Below the pieces are notes generated by a model. It did not search any database. It was not told the origin of the DNA and saw only the letters and a program-made list of their open reading frames with translations. Positions 48,161-58,186 of a DNA stretch of 64,000 bases are shown piece by piece; the first letter of the stretch is position 1; every line of letters begins with the position of its first letter. The stretch spans positions 868,001 through 932,000 of the forward strand of contig NZ_JAKFGB010000009.1 in the NCBI RefSeq assembly GCF_022267515.1. Direction: 5' to 3'. Position numbers and translations under genes: made by a program. Origin of the DNA: Rubinisphaera margarita. GTDB taxonomy: Bacteria > Planctomycetota > Planctomycetia > Planctomycetales > Planctomycetaceae.

Positions 48161-48628
48161 TTATTTCATGCTGATCTCAAAGGGGATGTCGCCCCCTTGA
48201 GGACTCACTTCCGCGAGAAGCTTGGTTTTTGTCGGGTCGCTGTATTGAGGCGGAATGTGTTCAACGCCGATCGCGGTCTGCTCCTCGGGAGGCACGTTTG
48301 CCGGGAAGGCCGAGCCATCAGGCTGAGCGAATTTGGAGATCGTTACGATGTAGTTTCCCGGCGGGCAGCCCGGGCGACCATCGACAAAGGCGAGTTCATA
48401 CTTTCCAGACTCATCGGTTCGTCCGTACGCCGGGCGACCGACTTGGGCGCCGTAAGGTGCGAACGTGACCGCGGCATTCGCGACCGGCTGACCGTCTGCG
48501 AGCACCGTCCCGGTGACGGGCAGCAGGGAAATTTCGACGTTGTCACCTCCGCCGCATCCGAGCACACCGAACAGGCAGAGAACGAGACCACAAAAATGAG
48601 ATGCAGTACGTGGAATTTGTCGTGTCAT
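48161..48628 (-). CDS. Lipoprotein with carboxypeptidase-regulatory-like domain
   Basis: 155 residues from ATG 48628, with a lipobox (LVLCLFGVLGC, Cys25). The mature part is one beta-sandwich domain like those of carboxypeptidase regulatory proteins: VEISLLPVTGTVLADGQPVANAAVTFAP, GKYELAFVDGRPGCPPGNYIVTI and KLLAEVSPQGGDIPFEI. Planctomycetes often encode such lipoproteins right after DUF1559 genes, as here (112-base gap). It is probably part of the same outer-surface system. Function unknown. Confidence 0.8.
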   Translation of the reverse strand: MTRQIPRTASHFCGLVLCLFGVLGCGGGDNVEISLLPVTGTVLADGQPVANAAVTFAPYGAQVGRPAYGRTDESGKYELAFVDGRPGCPPGNYIVTISKFAQPDGSAFPANVPPEEQTAIGVEHIPPQYSDPTKTKLLAEVSPQGGDIPFEISMK

Positions 48629-48740
48629 CAGTGCAGACCTGAAACCTTGAAGAATCATGGGACGAGGGCGAGATGAATCGCCCCCGTCGCCCTGGATCGA
48701 TAGAAAAGAACGTGTTGAGAAAGCTTTCAGCCGCGGTTGG

Positions 48741-49769
<1,029 letters not shown>

Positions 49770-50286
49770 CGACCCCGTGCCTTTCAATAAAACTTAAGAA
49801 GACAGGTAGTGGCCTCAAAACGCTTCGCGAATCCGGGTCTGAATACGCGAGGACCGCGTTCTGGGGAAATCAGCGCCGCTATGAGATTCCGCAGGCGATT
49901 TCGCCAGCGAGATTCCTGAAGTTAAATGCACGAATGGGTTCGCTGCACGATCGTTGAAAAAACCTGGAATGATGGAACGACAGAATGTCGCAGCAATCAG
50001 AGTTCTCGCTGCAGTTCCATGACCTTTGCAGACTATATCCTTTTCTTCCAACTTGCAATATACGTAAGTGGAATTTTATGTGTCGTGGCGAGGACTTCTG
50101 AGTCCGACAGCGCAGTTGTTGACCCAGCTCTCTTGGACACATCCGGTTTACCAGCCAGTTTCCCCCGTAGGCAAAGGGCTTTCGTGAGTTTCAGCCGAAC
50201 TCCCGCGCGGGCATGCGAACTTGCTCGAACCCCGCGGTCTCCCTGGCCGCGTGAGACTGGAGAACCTGCGACGCCTTTGCGGAGAA
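49770..50286. other. Intergenic region between the DUF1559 copies
   Basis: About 520 bases without a gene. An AT-richer patch around 50030-50085 (minus strand TTGCAA ... TATAGT, spacing 15) is the best promoter candidate for copy 1, but weak. No repeats or terminator stems were seen. Confidence 0.4.
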
Positions 50287-51312
50287 TCAAAGCTCGCCGA
50301 GAACCTGTCCATCAGCCATGTAGGCGAGATTGATCCGGGTGGTTGCCGACATGTTCTCGCTCAGGAAGCGAACAGATCCGTCGGCGAGAACGGCCTGGGC
50401 TCCCCCTTTGTGGAGGCTCCCGACCAGTCCCCAGTCTTTCAGCTGCGTCTTGGAATCATTCTGGTTCGGCGGAGTTGTCCAGCTGCAGCAGATGCTGAAG
50501 TTGTTGATGCCACTTGAAGAAGCCAGATCGACACCATTGCCGACCCATTTGGAATAGCCCCAGGTCTGCCCGACGCCGTTCTTCACATCGAGAGTCGTCT
50601 CGGCGACCATGACTGTGTTGCTTGTTCCGTCCTTAACATCCCGCATGCGACAGGCTGAGTAGAGGCCGAACATCCGGCGAGTCGTGAGTCCCCACGAGGA
50701 CCAGACGGTTGTGCTGCTGCTGTAGCGACCGACGGAGAAGTCGTAGTTCGTCTTCGCTCCGGGGTAGCCATCGGCATTGGCCGTCGGATAAACCGCGTAG
50801 CTGGCCGAGGTGCCGGTGTAGCGATTGTTACCACTGTCGGACGGGCACAGAAGCGTATCGATCAGCGTGCTGACGACCTCGGCGTTTCCACTACTGGCGA
50901 TGGTCGCTTCCGGCTGGACGAGAGCAGCGGGAGCGGTGCCGCCCGATCTGCGGTGAGCTCCGGCCGGGTAGAGTGGATCGAACTTGTCGAAGAGGGCCGG
51001 TTCCTCCAGATACGGCAGCAGTCCGACCCAGCCGCGGTGGTTCAAGGTGAACCCTGTGGAGTTCGCGGTGTTCGCAGAACTGTTGGCTGTGACCGATCCA
51101 TCTGCGGAGGTGCTGTACGGGAAGACGCTGAAGGTGTCGTGGTAGTTGTGAAGGGCCAGGCCGATCTGTTTCAGGTTGTTCTTACAGCTGCTGCGACGGG
51201 CGGCTTCACGAGCCTGCTGGACGGCTGGCAATAACAGAGCGACTAGAATGGCGATAATCGCGATCACGACAAGAAGCTCGATTAGTGTAAACCCTCTTCG
51301 CGAAAACTTCAT
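50287..51312 (-). CDS. DUF1559 pseudopilin-like protein (copy 2)
   Basis: 341 residues from ATG 51312; the longer frame upstream is not supported. The same N-terminal prepilin motif (RRGFTLIELLVVIAIIAIL) and the same blocks as copy 1 recur throughout, with few substitutions, for example YHDTFSVFPYSTSADGSVTA versus YHDTHNVLPYSTSADGAITA. The C-terminus is DGSVRFLSENMSATTRINLAYMADGQVLGEL. The two genes are clearly a tandem duplication; slight divergence suggests that both are kept under selection. Confidence 0.92.
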   Translation of the reverse strand: MKFSRRGFTLIELLVVIAIIAILVALLLPAVQQAREAARRSSCKNNLKQIGLALHNYHDTFSVFPYSTSADGSVTANSSANTANSTGFTLNHRGWVGLLPYLEEPALFDKFDPLYPAGAHRRSGGTAPAALVQPEATIASSGNAEVVSTLIDTLLCPSDSGNNRYTGTSASYAVYPTANADGYPGAKTNYDFSVGRYSSSTTVWSSWGLTTRRMFGLYSACRMRDVKDGTSNTVMVAETTLDVKNGVGQTWGYSKWVGNGVDLASSSGINNFSICCSWTTPPNQNDSKTQLKDWGLVGSLHKGGAQAVLADGSVRFLSENMSATTRINLAYMADGQVLGEL

Positions 51313-51588
51313 AGTGACGTGTCCTTTCAAGAACGAGAATTGGACAGAGATGATGATTGCAGCTTTTGCAAATCCCAGTCCGAACCACGAAAAGACGGCT
51401 TTTTGACGATTTCGTAGGGGTTTCCGGCCAACGGGCTGACTAATCCTCTGGCAGGCATGCCCGAATCGATTGCAGCCGCGGCCGGCTGTGGCGGCGCGGC
51501 AAGGTCGCACCAGCGACAAGAGGCAGCGCCATCATCGTCCCATGTCGTGAGATCATCCGGTCTTGAAGAAGTCTCGTCCATGGCGCGA

Positions 51589-51668
51589 CATCTCAACCCG
51601 AAGCGTGAGCGAGGGCCCGGTTGTACGAGTGACGTTGAATTCCCTCGCTGACGCTTCGGGTTGGGATG
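51589..51668. repeat. CCCGAAGCG inverted-repeat element
   Basis: CATCTCAACCCGAAGCGTG... (51589-51615) and CCCTCGCTGACGCTTCGGG... (51642-51668) are a ~27-base inverted pair with two mismatches. The left arm is nearly identical to the repeat at 9667. It is the most complete copy in the window. Confidence 0.8.
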
Positions 51669-51727
51669 AGGGCCCTTAGCTGGAGGAGTCCACTGGAGTA
51701 GGGGGCGGGGCTTGCTGGGGATCAACG

Positions 51728-51762
51728 ACAAAAACGGCAGTGGAAGGGAATCCACTGCCGTT
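51728..51762 (-). terminator. Terminator of the SGNH/propeller gene
   Basis: A perfect 12-base stem (AACGGCAGTGGA / TCCACTGCCGTT) with a 6-base loop. On the minus strand it is followed by a T run (TTTTTG). It is 27 bases beyond the stop at 51789. Confidence 0.9.
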
Positions 51763-51788
51763 GAGGTGTCGGTTCTGTTGGTCCGGCG

Positions 51789-54392
51789 TTAGTTGCCGGC
51801 GTTCAGGCGTTTGTCGAGCGTGCCCATGGTTTCGTTCAGGGTGTACTCGAGGTAGTCGTCCTGTTCGTGGATCAGCGATTCGGCGGCCAGTTCGAGAGCC
51901 GGGAGGATGTCGTCGCCGTGGAAGTAGCTCAGGGCCCGGACGGCTTCGAGTCGCACACGGGGGTGCTCATCGTTGACGCTGGCTTCGAGCAGAGCGAGCG
52001 GGTTCTCGACGCGATCTCGCCAGTAGCTGAGGACGCGAGTCGCCGCGGCTCGGGCTCGCGGGTCCTTCGACTGCAGAACCTGCTTCAACAGCGATTCATC
52101 GACCACGTCGTGCTGCTGGTGAATCCAGAGACCTTCCAGCTGCAGGCGGGCGAACGACTCGGCATTCGGGTCGAGCCCCTTCAACCAGTTGTTCACGTGG
52201 GCGATGACTTCTTCGGTCTTGTGGTTTCGCAGTTCACGACGAATGCGGTAACGGTCCCGCTGTTCATAAGTGTCGAGGTTTTCGAGCAGTTCCGGAACCG
52301 GCTTGCCGCTGACAACCATCGGCGTGACGAGCGGCTTCGACTTGTGACGAATTCGCCACACGCGGCCGTGCTGAGAGTCGCGGTTCGGGTCGCGAACCGA
52401 GTGCTGCATGTGACCGACCAGCGGGTTGAACCAGTCGAGAACATACAGTGCGCCATCCGGGCCGAACTGCAGATCGACCGGGCGGAAGTTGCGGTCCGAA
52501 GACTGCAGCAGCGGCTCGACCGGATCGGCGTGGAAGCCCGAACCTTCGTCCTTCATGCGATACTCAAGCGTTCCCTGAAATCCGATGCAGTTGTTGAGCA
52601 GATAATCGCCCTGCATTTCTTTCGGGAAATTTCGGCTCGAAACGAATTCGCAGCCACAGGTCGGACGCCACTGCTTGACCAGGAACTGCTTCAACCGGCC
52701 GTGCTTGTCGGGATAGTCGACCTGTCCGGAGAAGGCGGCTCCAAAGTAGTTCGCTCCCGGAGAAGCGTCGGCGACGAAGTTCTGGCCCCACTCATCAAAG
52801 GTGTGTCCCCAGGGGTTGGCGAAGTTGTACGAGATGAACGTCTCGAACTTCTCCGTCTTCGGCTCGTAACGATAAACGCCCGCATTTACGCAGCGTTCCG
52901 GACCGTACGGGGTTTCGACCTGGGTGTGGTGGAACGTTCCTTCCTGGAAGTAGAGGGCTCCGTCCGGGCCCCAGGTGAAGGCGGAGATCGAATGGTGCGA
53001 GTCAGCCGAGTCGAAGCCGTGCAGCACGATTCGCTTCTCATCGGCGACATCATCGCCATCGGTGTCCTTCATAAAGATCAGGTTCGGCTGCTGGGCGATA
53101 TAGGCGCCGCCATCGCCGAGTTCAAAGCCGGTCGGCAGGTGCAGGCCATCGGCGAAGATCGTCTGCTTGTCGGCTTTGCCGTCGCCGTCGGTGTCTTCGA
53201 GAATCAGAATCTTGTCGTCGACGGGCTCGCCGGGCAGATACATCGGATACGACGGCATCGTGCAGACCCACAGTCGGCCTTTGCCATCGAAGGTGAACTT
53301 GCAGGGGTTCTGCAGATCTGGGAAGTCCACTTCCGAAGCGAACAGGTTTGCTTCGAAACCGTCCGGCAGTTTGAATGTCTTCAGCGAAGCCTCGGGTGAG
53401 GTGATTTCGAGATCGAACGTGATGTTGGTTTCGACATTGACAAACTCGCCGGTGCCGCTGTCGTCGATCTTGTCCGGAACCTGTTCGCCCTGGGCGATCT
53501 TATGAATGCGGGCATCGCGCACGGCGACCATGTTGCGGAGCTTCTCGAACTCAGCCGGGAAGTTGACGACGCCGAACGGTTTCTTGCGTCCGCCATAAAT
53601 ATAGAAGCCGTTCACGGCTCGATAGTCGTACCAGTGCTGCAGACTTTTCTCAGCCACGGCTGCGTGCAGAGCTTCGCGGTCGATGTTCGACTTCGTCCTG
53701 CTCTTGCCGAAGATGCGGTCGATCATGATGGGAGCCAGTTTTTCGTAGCCGCCATCGGTCAGGTGCACACCGTTGAAGGTGAGCGGTTCTTTCGATGCAT
53801 TCATCAGCCGCCGCGACGGACGATACAGATCGAGAAATCCGACGCCGGTTTCCTCGGCCACTTCCTTCATGGCTTTGGTGTACAGCTCGATGTTCTCGTT
53901 GTTCCGATCCCCGATCATCATGTTCCGCTCGGGGAGATTCTCACTGGCGATCGGCGAGAAGAGCAGCACGCGGGGAGCCGACTCTCCGTTGTACTTTGTC
54001 GTGGTCCACGTCTTGATTTCGCTGCGGAGATCGTTCTTGAACTTCTCCAGCCCGGCTTTTCCGGCGAACGATTCATTCAGGCCGAATCCGGCGATGATGA
54101 CGTCCGGCTGGTGATCTTCGAGCGTATGCCCGTGATCGTTGAAGTCCTGCGAACGCGGTCGCAGCTTGAGCTCATCGGCCGACCAGCCGAGGTTGCGGAC
54201 GACCAGCTCATGCTCGGGAAACCGCTCGTGCAGGGCGGTTTCGAAGTGGTTGAAGTACTGCATCCGCTCGATCAGCGTGTTGCCGATGAGCACGATCTTG
54301 TCTCCCTGTTTCAGCTCCAGTTCGGCTGCGGGGGCCGAAGCCGTCGCCAGAAAGAGAGCCGTAAGGAGGGCGAGGATATTCAGCGATTTCAT
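51789..54392 (-). CDS. SGNH-like/membrane-bound-dehydrogenase propeller/HEAT protein
   Basis: 867 residues from ATG 54392, with GGGAAG upstream and a signal peptide (SLNILALLTALFLATASAPAAE). Residues ~25-235 are an SGNH-esterase-like fold, but block I reads GNT (37-39) instead of GDS and the usual DxxH block reads NGVH, so catalysis is doubtful. Residues ~350-700 form a PVC-type propeller (DGFEANLFASEVDFPDLQNP, DTDGDGKADKQTIFADGLHL, WGPDGALYFQEG, FGPDGALYVLDWFNP). The C-terminal ~130 residues are HEAT repeats (DPRARAAATRVLSYW, EHPRVRLEAVRALSYF). No CxxCH heme site is present, unlike longer family members. Confidence 0.82.
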   Translation of the reverse strand: MKSLNILALLTALFLATASAPAAELELKQGDKIVLIGNTLIERMQYFNHFETALHERFPEHELVVRNLGWSADELKLRPRSQDFNDHGHTLEDHQPDVIIAGFGLNESFAGKAGLEKFKNDLRSEIKTWTTTKYNGESAPRVLLFSPIASENLPERNMMIGDRNNENIELYTKAMKEVAEETGVGFLDLYRPSRRLMNASKEPLTFNGVHLTDGGYEKLAPIMIDRIFGKSRTKSNIDREALHAAVAEKSLQHWYDYRAVNGFYIYGGRKKPFGVVNFPAEFEKLRNMVAVRDARIHKIAQGEQVPDKIDDSGTGEFVNVETNITFDLEITSPEASLKTFKLPDGFEANLFASEVDFPDLQNPCKFTFDGKGRLWVCTMPSYPMYLPGEPVDDKILILEDTDGDGKADKQTIFADGLHLPTGFELGDGGAYIAQQPNLIFMKDTDGDDVADEKRIVLHGFDSADSHHSISAFTWGPDGALYFQEGTFHHTQVETPYGPERCVNAGVYRYEPKTEKFETFISYNFANPWGHTFDEWGQNFVADASPGANYFGAAFSGQVDYPDKHGRLKQFLVKQWRPTCGCEFVSSRNFPKEMQGDYLLNNCIGFQGTLEYRMKDEGSGFHADPVEPLLQSSDRNFRPVDLQFGPDGALYVLDWFNPLVGHMQHSVRDPNRDSQHGRVWRIRHKSKPLVTPMVVSGKPVPELLENLDTYEQRDRYRIRRELRNHKTEEVIAHVNNWLKGLDPNAESFARLQLEGLWIHQQHDVVDESLLKQVLQSKDPRARAAATRVLSYWRDRVENPLALLEASVNDEHPRVRLEAVRALSYFHGDDILPALELAAESLIHEQDDYLEYTLNETMGTLDKRLNAGN

Positions 54393-54549
54393 AAGCTTCC
54401 CGGGAATTCTGAGACGTGAAAGCGTGGAGTGTAGAAGAGGTGTGATCACCATCCATCGATTATTCCAGATGGCTCCGTCAAAGGCAACCATCGGAATTCA
54501 GGGAAAAAGGCCGGACTATCGGGGGCGCACACCGGGTACCGAACGGATT

Positions 54550-55635
54550 CTAGCGTCCCTGCGCAAACCCGCGTTCCACGAATTCCAGGAACGGGCCGAC
54601 GAAATCGCGTCCATGCACTGAGACGTGCCGATAGACCGCCGGGATGCCTTCTTCGTCGAGCTTCTCTTTCAGTTTGTGAGCGAAGATCGGGTGATGAATC
54701 CCCTGTCCCGGACGGGCGTTCGGGGGGAGCGGACGGTCGGCTTCGCTGTAGAACATGAAGGTGGGCGGGTCGTCGTCGGTGACGTGGTTGATCGCCGAGA
54801 CTTCGTTGTAGAGCGACTTGAGTTCCGGCTTTGTCAGTTCTTCCAGCGTCTTCACGCCGTAGACCATGTAGATCGAAGGATGAGCATGAGCCTGTCCGCC
54901 GATCCAGTCGCGGATGACGAACGGATCGTAAGACGACTGCCCGCCGATCGAGCCGACAACCGCCACGCGAGTCGACTCCCGCAGCACCGGGTCCTTCGCA
55001 TCGGGGTCGGCCATGTCGTCTTTGTAGCCGATCCACATCGAAATCCCCGCTCCGGCTGAGCCGCCATAGATGGCGAACTTGTCCGGGTCGAGATTGTACT
55101 TCTCGCGGTTGTGCCGGAGGAACTGCACCGCTCGGGCTCCATCCTGCTGAGGAGCCGGGAACATAATGCTTGAATTCACGAAACGGTAATTGATGGACGC
55201 GACCGACCAGCCCTTTTCATGAGCCTCGCGAATCAGCTGCGGCGCGATCGACTCCTTGTCGCCGGCCACGAATCCGCCGCCGTGAATATAGATGACGAGC
55301 GGCGTTGGCTTGTCGGAATCGGCCAGCCACAGGTCGAGCCGGTTGCGATCGGCCGGGCCATAAGGGACGTTGGCATGCGTCGGCTTGATTTGTCCGCGAC
55401 GCTGGATCGCCTTTTTCCGCTCATGCTCGGCTTTCAACCGGGCGTAATAGACCTTGGCCTCATCGACAGTGAGCGTCCCATCGCCATTGGCGTCCGCTTC
55501 CGGGAACCGCTTCTGCACCTCTTCCAGCAGCCGCTGCACCTGAGCGGGCGTCTGAGCATGGGCGATGGAACCGCCGATGAACAACGTGGCCAGAATCAGC
55601 AGGCAGAATCGGAGGGACTTTCGCATTTTCAGCAT
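54550..55635 (-). CDS. Secreted EF-hand plus alpha/beta-hydrolase (carboxylesterase-like)
   Basis: 361 residues. A signal peptide (FCLLILATLFIGGSIAHAQ) is followed by one calcium-binding EF-hand loop, D48-A-N-G-D-G-T-L-T-V-D-E59. The esterase domain has IYIHGGGFVAGD (oxyanion HGGG, 118-121) and the nucleophile elbow IYGGSAGAGIS (Ser193). The C-terminal part contains the acid region FMFYSEADRPLPP and a likely catalytic His in VYRHVSVHGRDF. It resembles feruloyl/acetyl esterases of the BD-FAE type, acting on side chains of plant or algal polysaccharides. It is transcribed toward the SGNH/propeller gene (157-base gap). Confidence 0.85.
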   Translation of the reverse strand: MLKMRKSLRFCLLILATLFIGGSIAHAQTPAQVQRLLEEVQKRFPEADANGDGTLTVDEAKVYYARLKAEHERKKAIQRRGQIKPTHANVPYGPADRNRLDLWLADSDKPTPLVIYIHGGGFVAGDKESIAPQLIREAHEKGWSVASINYRFVNSSIMFPAPQQDGARAVQFLRHNREKYNLDPDKFAIYGGSAGAGISMWIGYKDDMADPDAKDPVLRESTRVAVVGSIGGQSSYDPFVIRDWIGGQAHAHPSIYMVYGVKTLEELTKPELKSLYNEVSAINHVTDDDPPTFMFYSEADRPLPPNARPGQGIHHPIFAHKLKEKLDEEGIPAVYRHVSVHGRDFVGPFLEFVERGFAQGR

Positions 55636-56019
55636 GACTTTCTCTCGGCACGCAAGGAATTGTTTGGGGGCTGCGGGGTGGCTCTGTCAGCTCTGCGATC
55701 AGGGCGGCGAAGTCGTTGAAAGACGCAGTGAGACCTGGATGCTCTCAATCGATGATTGGATTCTCGCCGACCAGTCAACACCGTCAAATCCCGCTTCGCC
55801 AACGGCTGGGCCGCCCCAAAAGAATCTCTCGGGGCCACCCATCCATGTCTTACCTGACAACCAGGCCCGGCACAGCTGCGACAATCCGGCAGAACGTCAG
55901 ACTGTCACTCTCGCCGCTTCCGTTCTACAATCGGGCGTGCGGCTGCGGCTGGCATTATCATGTCACCTGAACGCCTGAATTGCAATTCGCATCTCTTCTC
56001 GTCGATCTGTTGAAATCTC
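55636..56019. other. Intergenic region with a MITE-like element
   Basis: It contains the repeat at 55676-55840 and, to its right, unique DNA leading to the CrtI-like gene's ATG. No gene seen. Confidence 0.5.
55676..55840 (+). repeat. MITE-like element, full copy
   Basis: It begins GGGTGGCT, has an inner palindrome-like CTGTCAGCTCTGCGATCAGG and GGCGGCGAAGTCGTTG, and ends ACGGCTGGGCCGCC, AAGAATCTCTCGGGGCCACCC. The outer GGGTGGC/GCCACCC and inner CGGCG/CGCCG blocks are terminal inverted repeats. It aligns along its length with 58350-58531, in the same orientation. Confidence 0.8.
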
Positions 56020-57447
56020 ATGGCTAAAGATTTTCTCGCGGGAGCCCGCGACTCCTACGATATTGTTGTCATTGGCAGCGGACTGGCCGGTCTCACCGGA
56101 GCCAACGTCCTTGCCAAAGCCGGCTATTCCGTGCTGCTGCTCGAACATCATTACCAGCTCGGCGGCATGGCGACCTGGTTCAAGCGTCGCGGCGGGCACA
56201 TCTTCGATATCTCCCTGCACGGCTTTCCGCATGGGATGATCAAGAGTTGCCGGAAGTACTGGACGCAGGAGATTGCCGACAAGATCGTGCAGCTGAAGGG
56301 AATCCGCTTCGAGAATCCGCAGTTCTCGCTCGAAACGACCTTCAACCGCGAAGACTTTACCCGACTGCTGATCGAGAAGTTTCAGGTCGAGCCGCAGGCT
56401 GTGAACGATTTCTTCGACACCGCCCGCAGCATGAACTTCTACGACGACCAGTCGATGACGACCCGGGAGCTGTTCCACAAGTTCTTCCCCGGCCGCGATG
56501 ATGTCGTCCGTCTGCTCATGGAGCCGATCACCTACGCCAACGGGTCTACTCTGGATGACCCGGCCATCACCTACGGCATCGTCTTCTCCAACTTCATGAG
56601 TAAAGGGGTCTATACCTTCCAGGGGGGCACCGATGCGCTCGTGCTGCAGATGAAGGAAGAGATGCTCCGCAACGGCGTCGATCTCCGCATCCGCTCGCTG
56701 GTCGAGAAGATTGAAGTCGACAAGGATCGCAACGTCACCGGCGTGGTCGTGAACGGCAAACGCATTGGCTGCCGAGCCGTGCTGTCGAACTCGAACGTTA
56801 AGTCGACGATTCTGAAGATGGTTGGCGAAGAGAATTTCGATCCGGCGTTCGTCGAGGAAACCAAAGCGGTCCGTGTGAACAACAGCAGCTGCCAGGTTTA
56901 CTTCGGCCTCAAGCCGGGCGTCGGCTTCGACTACTGCGGCGACCTGCTGTTCCACTCCGAGCACCGCGGCTTCGACATCGACGCGATGCTCAGCAAGGAC
57001 GTCAGCAGCCGGACCTTCTCGTTCTATTACCCGGAAACCCGCCCCGGCTCCGACCGCTGGCTGATCGTTTCGTCGACCAACGCCCGCTACGAAGACTGGG
57101 CGAACCTGTCGGAAGAGCAGTACGAAAAGGACAAGCAGGAGCTCTGCGACACCACGATCGACTGCCTGGAGCAATACGTCCCGGACATCCGCGAGAAACT
57201 CGACTGGGTCGAAGCGGCGACGCCACGAACGTTCAAGCACTACACCCGCCACATGCACGGAGCCTCGTTCGGCACCAAGTTCGAAGGCCTGAAAGTCAGC
57301 CAGACCCTCCCCCACCAGATCCACGGCCTCCACCACGCCGGCTCCGTCGGCATCATCATGTCCGGCTGGCTGGGCGCAGTGAACTACGGCGTGATCGTGG
57401 CGAACGAGGTGGATAAGTATCTGACGCCAAAAGAGGCGACTGTGTAG
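56020..57447 (+). CDS. Phytoene-desaturase/CrtI-like FAD-dependent oxidoreductase
   Basis: 475 residues, no signal peptide. The N-terminal dinucleotide-binding motif IVVIGSGLAGLTGANVL and EHHYQLGGMATWF are those of CrtI/CrtO-type and retinol-saturase-like oxidoreductases, which use FAD to desaturate or saturate polyene chains. The C-terminal segment GLKVSQTLPHQIHGLHHAGSVGIIMSGWLG is the second FAD-contacting block of the superfamily. No other carotenoid genes are near, so the substrate is unknown. Codon use matches the main genome. Confidence 0.88.
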   Translation: MAKDFLAGARDSYDIVVIGSGLAGLTGANVLAKAGYSVLLLEHHYQLGGMATWFKRRGGHIFDISLHGFPHGMIKSCRKYWTQEIADKIVQLKGIRFENPQFSLETTFNREDFTRLLIEKFQVEPQAVNDFFDTARSMNFYDDQSMTTRELFHKFFPGRDDVVRLLMEPITYANGSTLDDPAITYGIVFSNFMSKGVYTFQGGTDALVLQMKEEMLRNGVDLRIRSLVEKIEVDKDRNVTGVVVNGKRIGCRAVLSNSNVKSTILKMVGEENFDPAFVEETKAVRVNNSSCQVYFGLKPGVGFDYCGDLLFHSEHRGFDIDAMLSKDVSSRTFSFYYPETRPGSDRWLIVSSTNARYEDWANLSEEQYEKDKQELCDTTIDCLEQYVPDIREKLDWVEAATPRTFKHYTRHMHGASFGTKFEGLKVSQTLPHQIHGLHHAGSVGIIMSGWLGAVNYGVIVANEVDKYLTPKEATV

Positions 57448-57466
57448 CTTTGCGAGAATTCTGGAC

Positions 57467-57495
57467 TTGAAAACTGATTGTGCCTGCGCAATACT
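57467..57495 (+). promoter_or_regulatory. Putative promoter of the AT-richer gene pair
   Basis: TTGAAA at 57467-57472, a 17-base spacer and AATACT at 57490-57495, about 75 bases before the ATG at 57577. Confidence 0.5.
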
Positions 57496-57576
57496 TATTT
57501 CGACCGCTGACAGCGGAAATGTGCCCTGACGGGCATAATTCATTCACACTCCTGACGGAGTAGAAAGGTTGCCGAA

Positions 57577-57993
57577 ATGGCCAATCTAGATCTTCGCACG
57601 CTCTCTGCGCCTCTCGAGGCACTTCGACCTGACGTTGAAGCTGCGTATCAACGGCTCGATCGACAATGGGAATCAATCGCTGAGCACCTTAAGGGGCTTC
57701 CTATCCCGTGTAGCATCGAATTCGTCTTCGACTATAACGAGTTCATGCCAGAACGTTATTCCGCGTTGGAATGGCGAAAAATCAACGGGTCGAAGAGATT
57801 CTGCATTGTTAATTACGACGAAGATCGCTCAAACTACGAGCAGACGTCTATCTGTAGTATTCGGCCATTTGAAGAATGGAGTGCAGAAGAGCGTGTAAAC
57901 ATGCTTCAGCACATTCCAGGGTTATTTGAAGCAGCGACAAGACAAACTAAAGAGTTTATCGAGAAGATCGGTAACGGAGGAGGCAATGAATGA
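57577..57993 (+). CDS. Hypothetical protein, AT-richer
   Basis: 138 residues, soluble. AAAGG precedes the ATG. No family recognised. The helical beginning (LSAPLEALRPDVEAAYQRL) and a middle with FVFDYNEFMPERYSALEWRK and SIRPFEEWSAEERVNMLQHI are well-formed protein sequence. The gene is noticeably richer in A and T than its neighbours and uses different codons (AAT, TAT, AAA more frequent), which suggests horizontal transfer. Its stop overlaps the next gene's start by eight bases, so the two form a coupled pair. Confidence 0.65.
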   Translation: MANLDLRTLSAPLEALRPDVEAAYQRLDRQWESIAEHLKGLPIPCSIEFVFDYNEFMPERYSALEWRKINGSKRFCIVNYDEDRSNYEQTSICSIRPFEEWSAEERVNMLQHIPGLFEAATRQTKEFIEKIGNGGGNE

Positions 57994-58186
57994 TCAGTCT
58001 CCCGTTCCGATTTGGGTTATGTCGTTTTGCTGCGTTATGCCATTTTGTGCCCTCTGTTTTATGGCAGGCGCGTGCAGCTTTGGATGCATTACTGAAACTA
58101 CGCTATTTGCCGGCATAATCTTTCTTTGCAATAAGACCTTGTCGCGAATTTTGCCTTCTTCACAAACCAAGACTTTCATCCGTTGA
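57986..58186 (+). CDS. Small membrane protein coupled to the preceding gene
   Basis: 66 residues from ATG 57986, which lies inside the 3' end of the previous gene and follows GGAGGAGGC, an excellent ribosome binding site. One to two hydrophobic segments with seven cysteines (VMSFCCVMPFCALCFMAGACSFGC, then TTLFAGIIFLCNKTL) are visible; the C-terminus is basic. No family recognised. Together with the upstream gene it could be a two-component effector/immunity or toxin/antitoxin-like pair; that is speculation from size and coupling only. Confidence 0.5.
   Translation: MNDQSPVPIWVMSFCCVMPFCALCFMAGACSFGCITETTLFAGIIFLCNKTLSRILPSSQTKTFIR

Larger units (their letters stand above)
51313..51788. other. 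Intergenic repeat-bearing region
   Basis: It contains the palindromic CCCGAAGCG element (51589-51668) and the terminator of the downstream gene (51728-51762). No gene was found; open frames are repeat-derived. Confidence 0.6.
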
